Shown: positions 8,146 through 18,675, counted from the first letter of the stretch. The stretch is DNA of 50,545 nucleotides from CAZCFB01 sp964511535 (GCA_964511535.1 CAZEFW010000053.1:1-50545), one strand, 5' to 3'. A program made the numbers and translations. Notes: generated by a model not told the origin, from the letters alone.

Positions 8146-9674
8146 AGCATGTCGTCGGCGGTGAGGGGCGCGAAGTAGGCCGCGTCGAAGCGGCTGCGCA
8201 GCACGGGCCGCGGCGGGGCGGCCGGGTTGGGCGCCACCTGCGACCAGGAGGTGCGCAGCCAGCGCTTGGGCGCGTACATCACCCCCGTGTTGAGGTAGGT
8301 CTGCTTGCTGCTGTAGACCACCTTCAGGTCGCGCTTGTACGGCATGGGCGGCGAGCCGTACTTGGAGAAGATGGCGTAGCGGTAGTCCAGGCCGCCGGCC
8401 CCGGTGGCGAAGCCCCCCTGCGACGAGAAGTACTTGAACCCGATGATGTTCGGGTTGTGCTTGGAGTACTCCTTGCCCTTGCTGTCGATGAAGGCGAGGA
8501 AGATCACGGCGTGGCCCGAGCCCGAGGTGCGGTTCAGGTTGATCAACGAGCCAGGGGACAGCTCCTCGAAGGGCACGGTCATGCCCATGCCGAAGTGGCG
8601 CACGGCGTCGGCGGTCCCTCCGGCGTTGATCTTGCCGTTGACCCACACATGGGCCCGCAGGTGGCTGGTGTACAGGGTCTGCCAGCTCTTGACCGGCAAG
8701 AAGTCGAACACCGTCTGGTCGCCGGTCTCCTTGGCGTAGATCTGCATGGCGGTGAGCATCACCTCCAGCACCGCGGCCACGCACATGGTGCGCGGCGGCT
8801 TGGTGGCCTTGATGGTGCCCTTGCCGCCGTAGTTGATGTCGTGAGTCAGCGCGGCGGCGTCGTAGCCGAGCAGGCCGTGGGTCGCCTTGAGCTGGCTCAC
8901 CGCCTTGAGCAGGTAGGCGTTGAACAGATCCTTGGGGGCCACGCTGTGGGGGCGGAAGGTCACGTCCAGGGTGTAGCTGCCCACCTTGCCCTTGAAGCTG
9001 TCCAGGCTCAGGTAGTAGACGCCGGGCGTGAGGGTGGCGTGCACCACCGCGTCGTCCCGCTTGATCAGGGTCAGCGGCTTGAGGCTGCTCAGCAGGTGCA
9101 CGTCGATGTCCACGCCGGAGGGCTCCGGCTTGCTCACCTCCGCCGAGAAGCGCGCCTTCTGCTTGATACCGAAGCTGTAGAAGTACTCCTTGCCCGACTC
9201 GTCGGCGGTGGAGGGGGGGTACGTGTCTACCGCGCTGGAGGACGAGGCGGCGGTGCTCCGGGCGTCGGCGTACACCTGGTGGCCGCCGGTGGTGGTGATG
9301 ATGAACGGGTGGGCCAGGGTGCCGTCCTGCTTGGTGCAGGCGTCGCCCACGCCGTCGCTGTCATGGTCGGCCTGGCCGGGGTTCTTCACCTTGGGGCAGT
9401 TGTCCTTGCCGTCGGCCACGCCGTCCTTGTCGCCGTCCTTGGCAGGCGGCGGGGCGATGCCGCCGTCCTTCTTGGAGGGGGGCGCGCCGTCCTTGCGAGG
9501 CCGGGAGGCGTCCGGGAGGGGGCCGACCTTGCCGTCCAGCCTGCCCGCGCCGAGGTCGGCAGGCGCGTAGGCGGCCGGGTCCTCGTCGCAGGCCAGGGCC
9601 AGCAGGGCGGCCAGGGCCAGCGAGGCCCACTGGCGACCCGGGCGCCTCTCCATCTCAAGCCTCTGGCTCCCCAT
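8136..9674 (-). CDS. Lipoprotein with thrombospondin-3 repeat and probable papain/NlpC-like domain
   Basis: 512 residues; GGAGG lies 9 nt before the ATG. A signal peptide (hydrophobic WASLALAALLALA) ends in LALAC with Cys29 as the likely lipidated residue. A Lys/Asp/Pro-rich linker follows, then a Ca-binding thrombospondin type 3 segment (DKDGVADGKDNC and DHDSDGVGDAC). A beta-rich region about residues 115-240 looks like a bacterial pre-peptidase domain (DVHLL, GVYYLSLDSF). The C-terminal part has TMCVAAVLEVM, with a Cys at a helix start, and later GSGHAVIFLAFID; a Cys then His-before-strand order is typical of papain-like NlpC/P60 or CHAP folds. I infer an outer-membrane hydrolase or amidase; substrate unknown. 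It is divergent from frmA. Confidence 0.75.
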   Translation of the reverse strand: MGSQRLEMERRPGRQWASLALAALLALACDEDPAAYAPADLGAGRLDGKVGPLPDASRPRKDGAPPSKKDGGIAPPPAKDGDKDGVADGKDNCPKVKNPGQADHDSDGVGDACTKQDGTLAHPFIITTTGGHQVYADARSTAASSSSAVDTYPPSTADESGKEYFYSFGIKQKARFSAEVSKPEPSGVDIDVHLLSSLKPLTLIKRDDAVVHATLTPGVYYLSLDSFKGKVGSYTLDVTFRPHSVAPKDLFNAYLLKAVSQLKATHGLLGYDAAALTHDINYGGKGTIKATKPPRTMCVAAVLEVMLTAMQIYAKETGDQTVFDFLPVKSWQTLYTSHLRAHVWVNGKINAGGTADAVRHFGMGMTVPFEELSPGSLINLNRTSGSGHAVIFLAFIDSKGKEYSKHNPNIIGFKYFSSQGGFATGAGGLDYRYAIFSKYGSPPMPYKRDLKVVYSSKQTYLNTGVMYAPKRWLRTSWSQVAPNPAAPPRPVLRSRFDAAYFAPLTADDMLPR

Positions 9675-9737
9675 GGTATTGACCCTCCCGCTCCATCCTC
9701 CGGCCCGACGCCGACCGGAACCACAGGAGGTTACTTC

Positions 9738-9755
9738 ATGCGCTGCGGGTTTTGA
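9738..9755 (+). CDS. Five-codon mini-ORF MRCGF upstream of frmA
   Basis: ATG-CGC-TGC-GGG-TTT-TGA with AGGAGG seven nt upstream, the best ribosome site of the neighbourhood. It lies 85 nt before frmA and inside its leader region. It could be a Cys-containing regulatory leader peptide, because frmA uses the thiol glutathione; it could also be chance. Only conservation in relatives or ribosome profiling would settle this. Confidence 0.35.
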   Translation: MRCGF

Positions 9756-9802
9756 ACCCTTGCCCCCCCCTCCCCTCGCTGCTGGCGCTGCACGTGGCCC
9801 AG

Positions 9803-9827
9803 GCTAAGCTAATAAGCTAACGCTAAC
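9803..9827 (+). repeat. Four GCTAA repeats just before the frmA ribosome site
   Basis: GCTAA occurs at 9803, 9808, 9816 and 9822, and AGGAGG follows at 9830-9835. The repeats sit where a repressor or a leader structure could control frmA translation or transcription. No FrmR or other regulator gene is adjacent. Confidence 0.5.
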
Positions 9828-9840
9828 AGAGGAGGTACCC

Positions 9841-10945
<1,105 letters not shown>

Positions 10946-10953
<8 letters not shown>

Positions 10954-11815
10954 TGCCACCGCACAGACCGGCGCGTTGACCCTGCGCAACCGCCGGCGCG
11001 CCTTCGGCGGGCAGCTCGACTATTACAGCCACGACTCCGTGGTGTGCGGCGGACCGATGAACTTCGCCCTGTTCCGCCCCCTGGCCGCGGCGGATCGGCG
11101 GCTGCCGGCGCTCTACTATCTGTCCGGGCTAACCTGCACCGAGGAGAACATGCTGGCCAAGGGGGGCGCCCTGCCCCTGGCGGCCTCTCTCGGCCTGATG
11201 CTGGTGGCGCCCGACACCAGCCCCCGCGGGCGGGACCTGCCCGGCGAGGATGCGAGCTGGGACTTCGGCGCCGGCGCCGGGTTCTACGTGGACGCCACCC
11301 GCGAGCCGTGGTCAGGGAGCTACCACATGTTCAGCTACGTCACCGACGAGCTGCCCGCGCTGGTGCATCGTGAGCTGGGGGGCGATGCCCGGCGGCAGGG
11401 TGTGTTCGGCCACTCCATGGGGGGCCACGGCGCGCTGGTTGCGGCCCTGCGGTGCCCGGGCACCTACCGCTCCGTGTCGGCCTTCGCGCCCATCTGCGCG
11501 CCGTCCCGCTGCCCGTGGGGCGTCAAGGCCTTCTCCGGCTACATCGGGGAGGACCGCGAGGCGTGGGCCAGGTACGACGCCTGCCAGCTGCTGGCCGACG
11601 GGCACCGCGCCCCGGGGACCATCCTGGTGGACCAGGGCGGCGCCGACGAGTTTCTGGCCGAGCAGCTCAATCCGCACCTGCTGGCCGAGGCGTGCGCCGC
11701 GGCGGATCAGCCGCTGGACCTGCGCCTGCGCCGGGGCTACGACCACAGCTACTATTTCGTGGCCAGCTTCATGGCCGAGCACCTGGAGTTCCACGCCCGC
11801 GCGCTGGGCTGCTGA
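10946..11815 (+). CDS. fghA: S-formylglutathione hydrolase
   Basis: 289-residue alpha/beta-hydrolase of the esterase D family, which hydrolyses S-formylglutathione to formate and glutathione. The nucleophile elbow GHSMGGHG has Ser157; the terminal catalytic His267 is in YDHSYYF; the segment GLTCTEENMLAKGG is characteristic of the family. No ATG is in frame near the start; TTG at 10946 gives the expected N-terminus and overlaps the frmA end by 8 bp, indicating translational coupling. The gene converges on the radical SAM gene that ends at 11838. Confidence 0.95.
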
Positions 11816-11837
11816 CAGGCGCCGCGGGGGAGAGCCG

Positions 11838-13274
11838 TCAGCGACGACGCCCCAGCGCTGACAGGATGGTGCCCGCCCCGGCCAGCAGCTCCCCCGGCCC
11901 GAGGGCGCGCACCCGCAGCAGCTGGTTGAACACCACCCGCGGGCGCAGGTACCAGCTCAGGTAGGCCCGGCGCTGGGAGCTGATGAGGTCCTCCGCCGTC
12001 AGGCCGCGCGGCACGTAGCAGGGCGGCACCTCGTCGGTGGGGTAGCTGGTGTAGCGGTGCCAGGCCTCCGGCGCGGGCAGCTCGCCCCGGGCCAGCAGCT
12101 CCCGGTGGGCCTCGGTGCCGGGGAACGGCACGAACACGGTGAACTTGGCGAAGTCGATGTCCAGGGAGCGGGCGTGGTCGATGGTGGCCTGCAGCGCGGC
12201 GCGGTCCGAGCCGGGGATGCCGAGCATGAAGAAGCCGATGATCTGCAGCCCCGCCTGCCGCGCCCAGCGCACCGCCCGCCGGGCCTGGTCCGCGCCGGCG
12301 TCCTTGTTGATGGCTCGCAGCTGCGCGTCGTGGCCAGCCTCGAACCCGAACATGATCCGGCGCAGCCCCGCCTCGCGCATGGCCTGCAGCAGCTCGAGGT
12401 CCACCAGGTCGGTGCGCGTCTCGGTGATCCATACCTGCTCGCGGTGCAGGCCGCGGCGGATCAACTCGTCGCAGAAAGCGAGGCCCTCCTGGCGCGAGAA
12501 GGGAAAGATCGGGTCCACGAAGGAGGGCTGGCGGTAGCCGAAGCGGCCGAGCAGGTGCTCGAACTCGTCGGCCAGGCTGCGGGCGCTGCGGGCCCTGCGC
12601 TGGCGGCCCATGATGCGCAGCGAGCAGTAGCTGCAGCCGTAGGGGCAGCCGCGCGAGCCCTGCACCAGGGTGCCCGGCTCGCGCACCCGCGCGAAGTTGA
12701 ACAGCCGGTAGCCGTCCAGCGGGAAGAGGTGCCACGCGGGCAACGGCAGGCCGTCGAGGTCCGATATCAGCGGGCGGTCCGGCGTGTGCACCACCTGCCC
12801 ATCGCGCACGAAGGAGATCCCGCGCACGCGCTCCAGGTCGGGCTGCCCGGCGGCCGCCAGCGCCCGGGCGAGCTCCACCACGGTGACCTCGCCCTCGCCG
12901 CGCGCCACCACATCGGCGGTCCCCCCGGAGAGCAGGTCGTCGGCGTACAGCGTCGGGTGGATGTTGCCCAGCACCACCTTCGCCTCGGGCGCGGTCGCCC
13001 GGACCACCCGGATCACCCGCTCGGCGTCGGGCATCATGGCCGTGACCACCGACAGCCCCACGGCGTCGGGGCGGTGCCGCCGCAGGGCCGCCTCCAGGGC
13101 CGCCCGGTCCCCGCCCGCCACCGCGTCGTCGTGGACCGCCACCCGCACCCCTGCCTGCTCCAGCGCCGCCGCCAGGCAAGCCAGGTTGTGAGGCGGCATG
13201 ACCGACAGCATGCGCCGGTAGTAGCCCGCCGTACGCCGCGGGTCCTGCGCGGGGTTGATCAGCAAGAAGCGCAT
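11838..13274 (-). CDS. B12-binding domain radical SAM protein (A)
   Basis: 478 residues. Residues 1-150 form a Rossmann-like cobalamin-binding domain starting MRFLLINPAQ and including the conserved VARGEGEVTVVELARAL. The radical SAM core has the 4Fe-4S motif GCPYGCSYC (Cys210, 214, 217). Class B (B12-dependent) radical SAM enzymes methylate unactivated carbons or remodel rings in lipids, cofactors and natural products; the substrate is not readable here. It is the last gene of a minus-strand run and starts 7 bp after a related radical SAM gene, downstream of a GT-C glycosyltransferase. The two enzymes may act in sequence on a lipid or glycan. Confidence 0.9.
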   Translation of the reverse strand: MRFLLINPAQDPRRTAGYYRRMLSVMPPHNLACLAAALEQAGVRVAVHDDAVAGGDRAALEAALRRHRPDAVGLSVVTAMMPDAERVIRVVRATAPEAKVVLGNIHPTLYADDLLSGGTADVVARGEGEVTVVELARALAAAGQPDLERVRGISFVRDGQVVHTPDRPLISDLDGLPLPAWHLFPLDGYRLFNFARVREPGTLVQGSRGCPYGCSYCSLRIMGRQRRARSARSLADEFEHLLGRFGYRQPSFVDPIFPFSRQEGLAFCDELIRRGLHREQVWITETRTDLVDLELLQAMREAGLRRIMFGFEAGHDAQLRAINKDAGADQARRAVRWARQAGLQIIGFFMLGIPGSDRAALQATIDHARSLDIDFAKFTVFVPFPGTEAHRELLARGELPAPEAWHRYTSYPTDEVPPCYVPRGLTAEDLISSQRRAYLSWYLRPRVVFNQLLRVRALGPGELLAGAGTILSALGRRR

Positions 13275-13281
13275 GGCGGGC

Positions 13282-14826
13282 CTACCGCTCGTACCAGTCG
13301 GGCAGGTAGGAGCTGGTGTACGGCTCCGGCGACAGCGGGTTGACCCGCTGCTTCACCGCGTCCCAGAAGACCCGCCCTGTCACCAGCAACCACCAGGTAT
13401 ACATGTCCCGGCGGTAGGCGCTGGACGACAGCAACCCCCGCGCCAGCCACCGCGGCCGCAGGGCGCCCTTGTTCAGCCGCACGAGCCACTCCTCCACCTC
13501 CTCGCGGCTAAGGTGGTCGGTGCCCATGACGGCGGTCATCATGTCGAACTGGTCGAAGTCGTCCAGCTCCAGGCGGCCATCGGCCTGCGCCTCCTCGTAC
13601 AGGTCGGTGCCCGGGAACGGCGTCTCGGGGTGGAACGCGGGGTAGTCCGCGGCGATGCGGCGGGCGAAGCGCGCCTGGGCCGCCATGGAGGCGTCCGACT
13701 CGCCGCGGGTCCCGACGATGAAGGTGGCCTGCCGGAACACCTGCGGGTACTTGCAGCGCAGCAGGTCGAAGCAGCGCACGTAGTCGGCGGCCCGGGCGCC
13801 CGGCTTGGCCCAGGTGTCGAGCTGCTCGTCGTCCTCGCGCTCCACCCCCACGCACAGGTGGGTCAGGCCGCTGCGCACCAGCTTCTCCATCACCCCGAGG
13901 CCCTCGTCGCGCAGGATGAAGTCGGCGCGCATGAATGCGAACCAGCTCAGGTCCCATCCCTTGCGCAGCAGCGCCTCGGCGAAGGCATCGCTCCAGGCTG
14001 GGTCCATGTTCCAGGTGGGATCCACGAACACCAGGCAGCGCTTGTTGTACCGGCGGTACAGCAGCTCCATCTCGGCCAGTGTGCGCTCCACCGACTTGGT
14101 ACGCCAGGCGGGCACAAGCCGCTCGGCCGGGCAGCCGCCGCGGTCCGGCGCCGGCTCGCGCCGCGCCATCTGCCGCCACCAGGAGCAGAAGCGGCACCCC
14201 CCGGTGCACCCGCGGCCGTGGTGCAGGGTGACGCCGCCCGGGCTGAACAGGTAGCGGGCGCGGCCGTAGCGCTCCAGGGGGAGCATGTCGTAGGCCGGCA
14301 TCGGCAGGGCGTCGAGGTCGCTCGCCAGCGGCCGCGGCGGGGTGAAGCGCACCTCGTCGCCGTCGAGGAAGGCCACGCCGGGCTCCTGCCGCGCGCGCTC
14401 CAGCCCGCCCTCCTGCAGCGCAAGGGCGAGGGCCGCCAGCGTCTCGTCCCCCTCGCCGCGCACCACGAAGTCGATGGGGTGCTCCCGCAGGTAGCGCGGC
14501 GCCAGGCAGGTGAAGTGGCCGCCCCCCGCCACGGTCACCACCGCCGGGTCGACCTGCTTGGCCAGGCGCAGCAGCCGCGTGGCCGACGAGGCGAACAGCG
14601 CGTGGCTCTCGCCGGTGGCCACCATGTCCGGGCGCAGCGCGCGCAGGCGCGCCTCCAGGGTGCGCCAGCCCACCCGCGCAGGCATGCAGTCGAGCAGGTG
14701 GGTCTCCACGCCGGCCCGGCGCAGGGTCGCCCCCAGGCAGACCATCCACTGGGGCAGCAGGTAGTTGTCCTGCTCGTTGATGTACGGCCATAGCGGCCGG
14801 GGCGGCTGGATCAGCAGGATCCTCAT
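13282..14826 (-). CDS. B12-binding domain radical SAM protein (B)
   Basis: 514 residues from the ATG at 14826 (MRILLIQPPRPLWPY), which matches the usual start of the cobalamin-binding fold; a much longer open frame upstream has no such support. The N-terminal domain contains VVRGEGDETLAALALAL and the core has GCTGGCRFC (Cys207, 211, 214). A predicted C-terminal extension of about 120 residues follows the TIM-barrel (ETPFPGTDLYEEAQADG). It is clearly a paralogue of the next gene, but with different cluster residues and tail, so the two are probably not redundant. The gap to the GT-C gene upstream is 28 bp. Confidence 0.9.
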   Translation of the reverse strand: MRILLIQPPRPLWPYINEQDNYLLPQWMVCLGATLRRAGVETHLLDCMPARVGWRTLEARLRALRPDMVATGESHALFASSATRLLRLAKQVDPAVVTVAGGGHFTCLAPRYLREHPIDFVVRGEGDETLAALALALQEGGLERARQEPGVAFLDGDEVRFTPPRPLASDLDALPMPAYDMLPLERYGRARYLFSPGGVTLHHGRGCTGGCRFCSWWRQMARREPAPDRGGCPAERLVPAWRTKSVERTLAEMELLYRRYNKRCLVFVDPTWNMDPAWSDAFAEALLRKGWDLSWFAFMRADFILRDEGLGVMEKLVRSGLTHLCVGVEREDDEQLDTWAKPGARAADYVRCFDLLRCKYPQVFRQATFIVGTRGESDASMAAQARFARRIAADYPAFHPETPFPGTDLYEEAQADGRLELDDFDQFDMMTAVMGTDHLSREEVEEWLVRLNKGALRPRWLARGLLSSSAYRRDMYTWWLLVTGRVFWDAVKQRVNPLSPEPYTSSYLPDWYER

Positions 14827-14854
14827 GGCACCTGCATTGATACCACGCCTGCGC

Positions 14855-16471
14855 TCAGCCGCCGCTGCCGCGCCGCGGCACGAGCAGCAGCAGGTGGACA
14901 GGATCGTCGGAGCCGCAGGCGAAGCACCGGTCGTCCACTCGTCGGTAGCGGGCCTCCAGCGCCCATGAGACCAGCCCGTCCGGGTCTCGCAGCAGCCGGT
15001 TGGTGGTGGGGGTGAGCACGAGCCACACGCGCTCGTGGCCTCTGAGCCGCAGCCGCAGCCGCGCCAGGCTCGCCTCGTCTGGCCGGTCGTGCAGGCCGCC
15101 GAAGGGGCGGCGCGCGAACCCCTCCCCCACCGCCCCGATGAACCGCGGGTGGGGAAACCGGTAGTAGCGCTTGAAGAAGAACAGGTAATAGGAGCTGTGC
15201 ACCACGGCGATGTCCCCCGGCGCGGCCCGCTGCTCCAGGTGGCGCGAGATGGCGCGGATGGGGAAGTTCTCCTGCTGGCGCGTTCCACCGTACAGCATGG
15301 CCCACGAGCCGACCTGGCTCAGGACCGCCAGCACCAGCACCCCTTGCCCCAGCGCGAGGCGTGCCCGACGCCGAGGAGACCCGCCGGCGCACAGGTCCAG
15401 CACCACCACCGCCACGAGCGCCGCCCACACCGGGGCCAGCGCCGCGAAGAAGCGCGCCTCGTAGAGCAGCTCCTTGCGCACCAGCACCGCGAGGGCGGTG
15501 CACAGCAGCAGCGGCGAGGACCAGACGGCGGCCAGGGCGGCAGGCAGTCGCGCGAGCCCGCCGCGAGGGTCGGGCCGGACCAGCACCACGGCGACGGCCA
15601 GCACGCCCCCGGCCAGCACCGTCAGCGCCGGCGGTGCCAGCCCGTGACCCCAGCCGTAGCCGAGCAGCTGCTGCACCCGATCCGCCACGGTGACCGGGGT
15701 CACCGGCGCGACATAGGACACCCCTTCGAGCTGCTGGATCGTGCGCCACTGGGCGCGGAGGATCGGCACCAGCCCCGCGCACGCCACGAGCACCCCGCCA
15801 TGGGCCCACGCGAAGGTCCGCAGGCGCAGGGCGCCCGGGTCGCGGCCCGCCCCCGCCCGCAGCACCAGCGCCCCCGTGAGCAGCGCGCCCCAAAGCAACA
15901 GGCCCGACTGGTGCGTATAGCAGGCGGCGGTGAGCGCCAGGACATGCAGGGCGGCCGCCCCGCGGGTGCCCCGCCGCAGGGTGGCCAGGGTGGTCCAGAG
16001 CGATGCTGCCCCGAGCAGGGCGATGAGGGCGTACGGCGTGACGGTCTGGGAGAAGTTGATGTGGAAGCCGCTTATGCCGAGCAGCCCGGCCGCCAGCGCG
16101 CCGCCAGCCCGGCCCCGCACCTCGCGCGCCGCCCCGTACGTCGCCGCCACCGCCAGCACCCCCCACAACAGGCTGAAGGCCCGCAGCCACAGGTCGCCCT
16201 GGGACAGCGCCACCCACCCCTTGTACAGCGCGAACCAGACCGGCAGGTGGGGCGAGAAGAACAGCGCGTCATACAGGAATTCCCACTCCCGCTGCACGAA
16301 GTACAGGTGGGCCAGCTCGTCGTCGATGAGGGTCAGCCGGGTGAGGCCGACCAGGCGCGCGGCCAGGGCCAGGCCGCACAGTCCGAGCAGCAGGGCGGCG
16401 TCCAGGGCCCGCCATGGCGGCGGGCGCCAGCGAGCGTGGCCGTCGGGGCCCGCTCCTTCAGGGGGGATCAC
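14855..16471 (-). CDS. GT-C / ArnT-PMT-like membrane glycosyltransferase
   Basis: 538 residues with about ten TM segments. The first extracytoplasmic loop carries LIDDELAHLYF, the acidic DDE-type motif expected of polyprenyl-phosphate-sugar dependent GT-C enzymes. Such enzymes move a sugar from a lipid carrier onto lipid A, a glycan or a protein on the outer face of the inner membrane. The GTG start overlaps the stop of the preceding lipoprotein gene (GTGA), so the two are coupled. A C-terminal soluble domain follows the last TM (RVWLVLTPTTNRLL). The donor and acceptor are unknown. Confidence 0.85.
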   Translation of the reverse strand: MIPPEGAGPDGHARWRPPPWRALDAALLLGLCGLALAARLVGLTRLTLIDDELAHLYFVQREWEFLYDALFFSPHLPVWFALYKGWVALSQGDLWLRAFSLLWGVLAVAATYGAAREVRGRAGGALAAGLLGISGFHINFSQTVTPYALIALLGAASLWTTLATLRRGTRGAAALHVLALTAACYTHQSGLLLWGALLTGALVLRAGAGRDPGALRLRTFAWAHGGVLVACAGLVPILRAQWRTIQQLEGVSYVAPVTPVTVADRVQQLLGYGWGHGLAPPALTVLAGGVLAVAVVLVRPDPRGGLARLPAALAAVWSSPLLLCTALAVLVRKELLYEARFFAALAPVWAALVAVVVLDLCAGGSPRRRARLALGQGVLVLAVLSQVGSWAMLYGGTRQQENFPIRAISRHLEQRAAPGDIAVVHSSYYLFFFKRYYRFPHPRFIGAVGEGFARRPFGGLHDRPDEASLARLRLRLRGHERVWLVLTPTTNRLLRDPDGLVSWALEARYRRVDDRCFACGSDDPVHLLLLVPRRGSGG

Positions 16472-18675
16472 TTGGGCTTGTCAGCGCAGGTGTAGGCCAG
16501 GTCGTAGCTGTGGACCACCGGTGAGATGCTCACGTCCTTGGTGGTGAGGGTGAACTCCACCTGGATGTAGACCGACGGGTTGGGCGTCACCAGGGAGGTG
16601 GTGTTCGTCTTTAGCAGCACGGGCGAGGTCTGGTAGGGCCCGGCCCAGGAGCCCATGCCGATGGAGGTGTCGCCGGTGCGCACGCGCGCCGACACACTGG
16701 TCCCCGCCGGCGTGGTGGCCTTCCAGGTGAGGCGCTTCCAGGTGCCCCGCTTGCCCGCGGGGCAGGGCTTCATCTGGTACAGGTAGCGCCCCGACGGGCG
16801 GGTGAAGTTCTGCAGCCCGTAGCCGGTGAAGTCGCTGTACGTGTACGGCTGGTGGCCCACCGGTACGGTCTTGGTGGCGAGGGTGGACGGCAGGATGACG
16901 TTGCCCTTGGTGTCCACGTCCAGCCGCGAGGCCTTGGAGTTCTTGTAGCTGATGCCCCACACATGGCCGGCGAAGTCGATGCCCACGCCGATGACCGAGT
17001 CGGTGCTGGTGGGCCAGTAGTCGGTGGTGGAGCTGTAGTCATGCCCGCCGTCCTTGAGCGCCAGGGGCAGGCGCAGGATGTAGCCGCCCTGCACCGCCAC
17101 CCAGATCTTGCCGCGCTTGTCCGCCGCGATGCCGCGGGTATAGAACTTGGACGGGACCTTGATCCAGGTCCACTTGCCCTTGGGCAGGTTGGTCCAGCTC
17201 GAGTGGTCCGGCTTGTAGCGATACACATGCTGCGAGGTGTACCCGCCCAGCCAGACATGGTCGTTGCCGTCGACGGAGATGCCGTAGAAGCGGATGGTGG
17301 TGCCGCTCGGTCCGGTGGGCTTGATCAGGGTCCCCTTGAGCGTCGTGTTGAAGGTGTTGATGTAGGCCAGCGAGCCGTAGATGTCCGTGGACCAGAGGAT
17401 CCCCTTGGAGTCCACCGCGCAGCCATAGGATTGGTGTCCCGTGGGCAAGTCGAACGGCCCGGTCAGCTTCCCGGTGGCCCCGCTGACGCGGTAGAACCGG
17501 TTGGCGCTGGTGGTGCCGACCTTGCGGTAGAACGTGCCGACCCACGCGTTGCTGGCGCCCACGGAGCTGCCCGTATCGAGGCAGATGGAGCGCCCCACGT
17601 CGCCCAGGCTCTGGGTCGGGGTCCCGGTGCTCCCGTACGCCACCGTGAACAGCACGCACTCGTCGTCGTCGCCCAGGAACTCGGGCTTCTTGCCGGCGTA
17701 GGCGCCGGTGCACTTGACGCCGTACTTGTCAGGCACCCCGTCCGCGTTGCAGTCGAGGGTGATCTTACCGTCGCCGCTCCAGTCCCTGGAGGTGTCGATG
17801 ACGCCGTTCTTGTTGCGGTCCTTGCAGTCGCTCAGGGAGTTGGCCACCTTGGTGGTCGAGGGCTGCTGGCCGAAGGCGCGGTTGGCCACCCAGACGTCGA
17901 AGTTGTAGTCCACCGCGGTGCGAGACGGCGCGTGGGGCATGTTGATGTTCAGCGGCTTGCCGTGCAGGTCGAGGCAGCCGGTGGTCCCCGACTTCTTGGT
18001 GCAGGTGATGGTGAAGTAGCGCGCCTCCTCCTTCATGGTGTACGTGTTGACCTTGGACAGGGTGCCGCGGCACTTGGTCCCCAGGGCGGCGGAGTACTTG
18101 GTGTCGTGGGCGTAGCGGCAGCCGGCGCTGCTGCCCATGGTGTCGAAGGTGTTGGCGATCCACATGTAGTTGAAGTTCTTGCTCGTCTTCTTGAGCACGA
18201 TGTCGCCGTTCTGATCCAGCCCCACGCCGTTGACGTCCTTGACGTTGGGATCCTTTGTCTTGTCCAGCGGGAAGGGGACCTTACCGAAGCGCTTGCACCC
18301 CGGGTCGCAGGTCCCGCAGGCGTTCTTCACGCCCTCGTCCGTCTGGTTGTTGCAGTTGTTGTCCGCGCCGTCGCAGATCTCCTTGGCGCCCGGGTTGACC
18401 ATCGGGTTGGTGTCGTCGCAGTCCTTGCCCTTGGGGCAGCCCAGCCCGTAGCCGTCGCCGTCCTTGTCCTGGCCGCCAGGGCAGGCCTTGCCGCCGTCCT
18501 CTTGCAGCTTGATGTCGGAGGTGGTGCTGCCCACGTCGGGCGTGGCCGCCGCCCCGTCCGGGAAGCTCTGCAGGATGGTCTCTTCGCAGGCCAGCTGGCC
18601 GCCCAGCAGCGCCGCCAGCCCCATCACGAGTATGCTCCGCTGGAGCAGCTGCCCCTCTTTCATTCGGTAACCCAT
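16468..18675 (-). CDS. MopE-type metal-binding lipoprotein with beta-propeller
   Basis: 735 residues from the ATG at 18675, preceded by GGGGA. A signal peptide (ILVMGLAALLGGQLAC) suggests a lipoprotein, although the lipobox is weak. Residues about 40-100 hold a MopE-like metal-binding segment: DKDGDGYGLGCP, DCDDTNPMVNPGA, EICDGADNNCNNQTDEG. The rest looks like a Vgb/NHL-type beta-propeller with recurring motifs such as YGISVDGNDHVWLGG and GIAADKRGKIWVAV, and a terminal beta-sandwich (YLYQMKPCPAGKRG to the end). MopE-segment proteins are abundant in myxobacteria. It leads the operon with a GT-C enzyme and two radical SAM enzymes; whether it is their substrate or only co-expressed is unknown. 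Confidence 0.8.
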   Translation of the reverse strand: MGYRMKEGQLLQRSILVMGLAALLGGQLACEETILQSFPDGAAATPDVGSTTSDIKLQEDGGKACPGGQDKDGDGYGLGCPKGKDCDDTNPMVNPGAKEICDGADNNCNNQTDEGVKNACGTCDPGCKRFGKVPFPLDKTKDPNVKDVNGVGLDQNGDIVLKKTSKNFNYMWIANTFDTMGSSAGCRYAHDTKYSAALGTKCRGTLSKVNTYTMKEEARYFTITCTKKSGTTGCLDLHGKPLNINMPHAPSRTAVDYNFDVWVANRAFGQQPSTTKVANSLSDCKDRNKNGVIDTSRDWSGDGKITLDCNADGVPDKYGVKCTGAYAGKKPEFLGDDDECVLFTVAYGSTGTPTQSLGDVGRSICLDTGSSVGASNAWVGTFYRKVGTTSANRFYRVSGATGKLTGPFDLPTGHQSYGCAVDSKGILWSTDIYGSLAYINTFNTTLKGTLIKPTGPSGTTIRFYGISVDGNDHVWLGGYTSQHVYRYKPDHSSWTNLPKGKWTWIKVPSKFYTRGIAADKRGKIWVAVQGGYILRLPLALKDGGHDYSSTTDYWPTSTDSVIGVGIDFAGHVWGISYKNSKASRLDVDTKGNVILPSTLATKTVPVGHQPYTYSDFTGYGLQNFTRPSGRYLYQMKPCPAGKRGTWKRLTWKATTPAGTSVSARVRTGDTSIGMGSWAGPYQTSPVLLKTNTTSLVTPNPSVYIQVEFTLTTKDVSISPVVHSYDLAYTCADKPK

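Noticed and set aside
13282..15288. 668-residue version of radical SAM protein B
   Set aside because: The extra 154 residues overlap the GT-C gene in another frame and precede the typical cobalamin-domain start MRILLIQPP.
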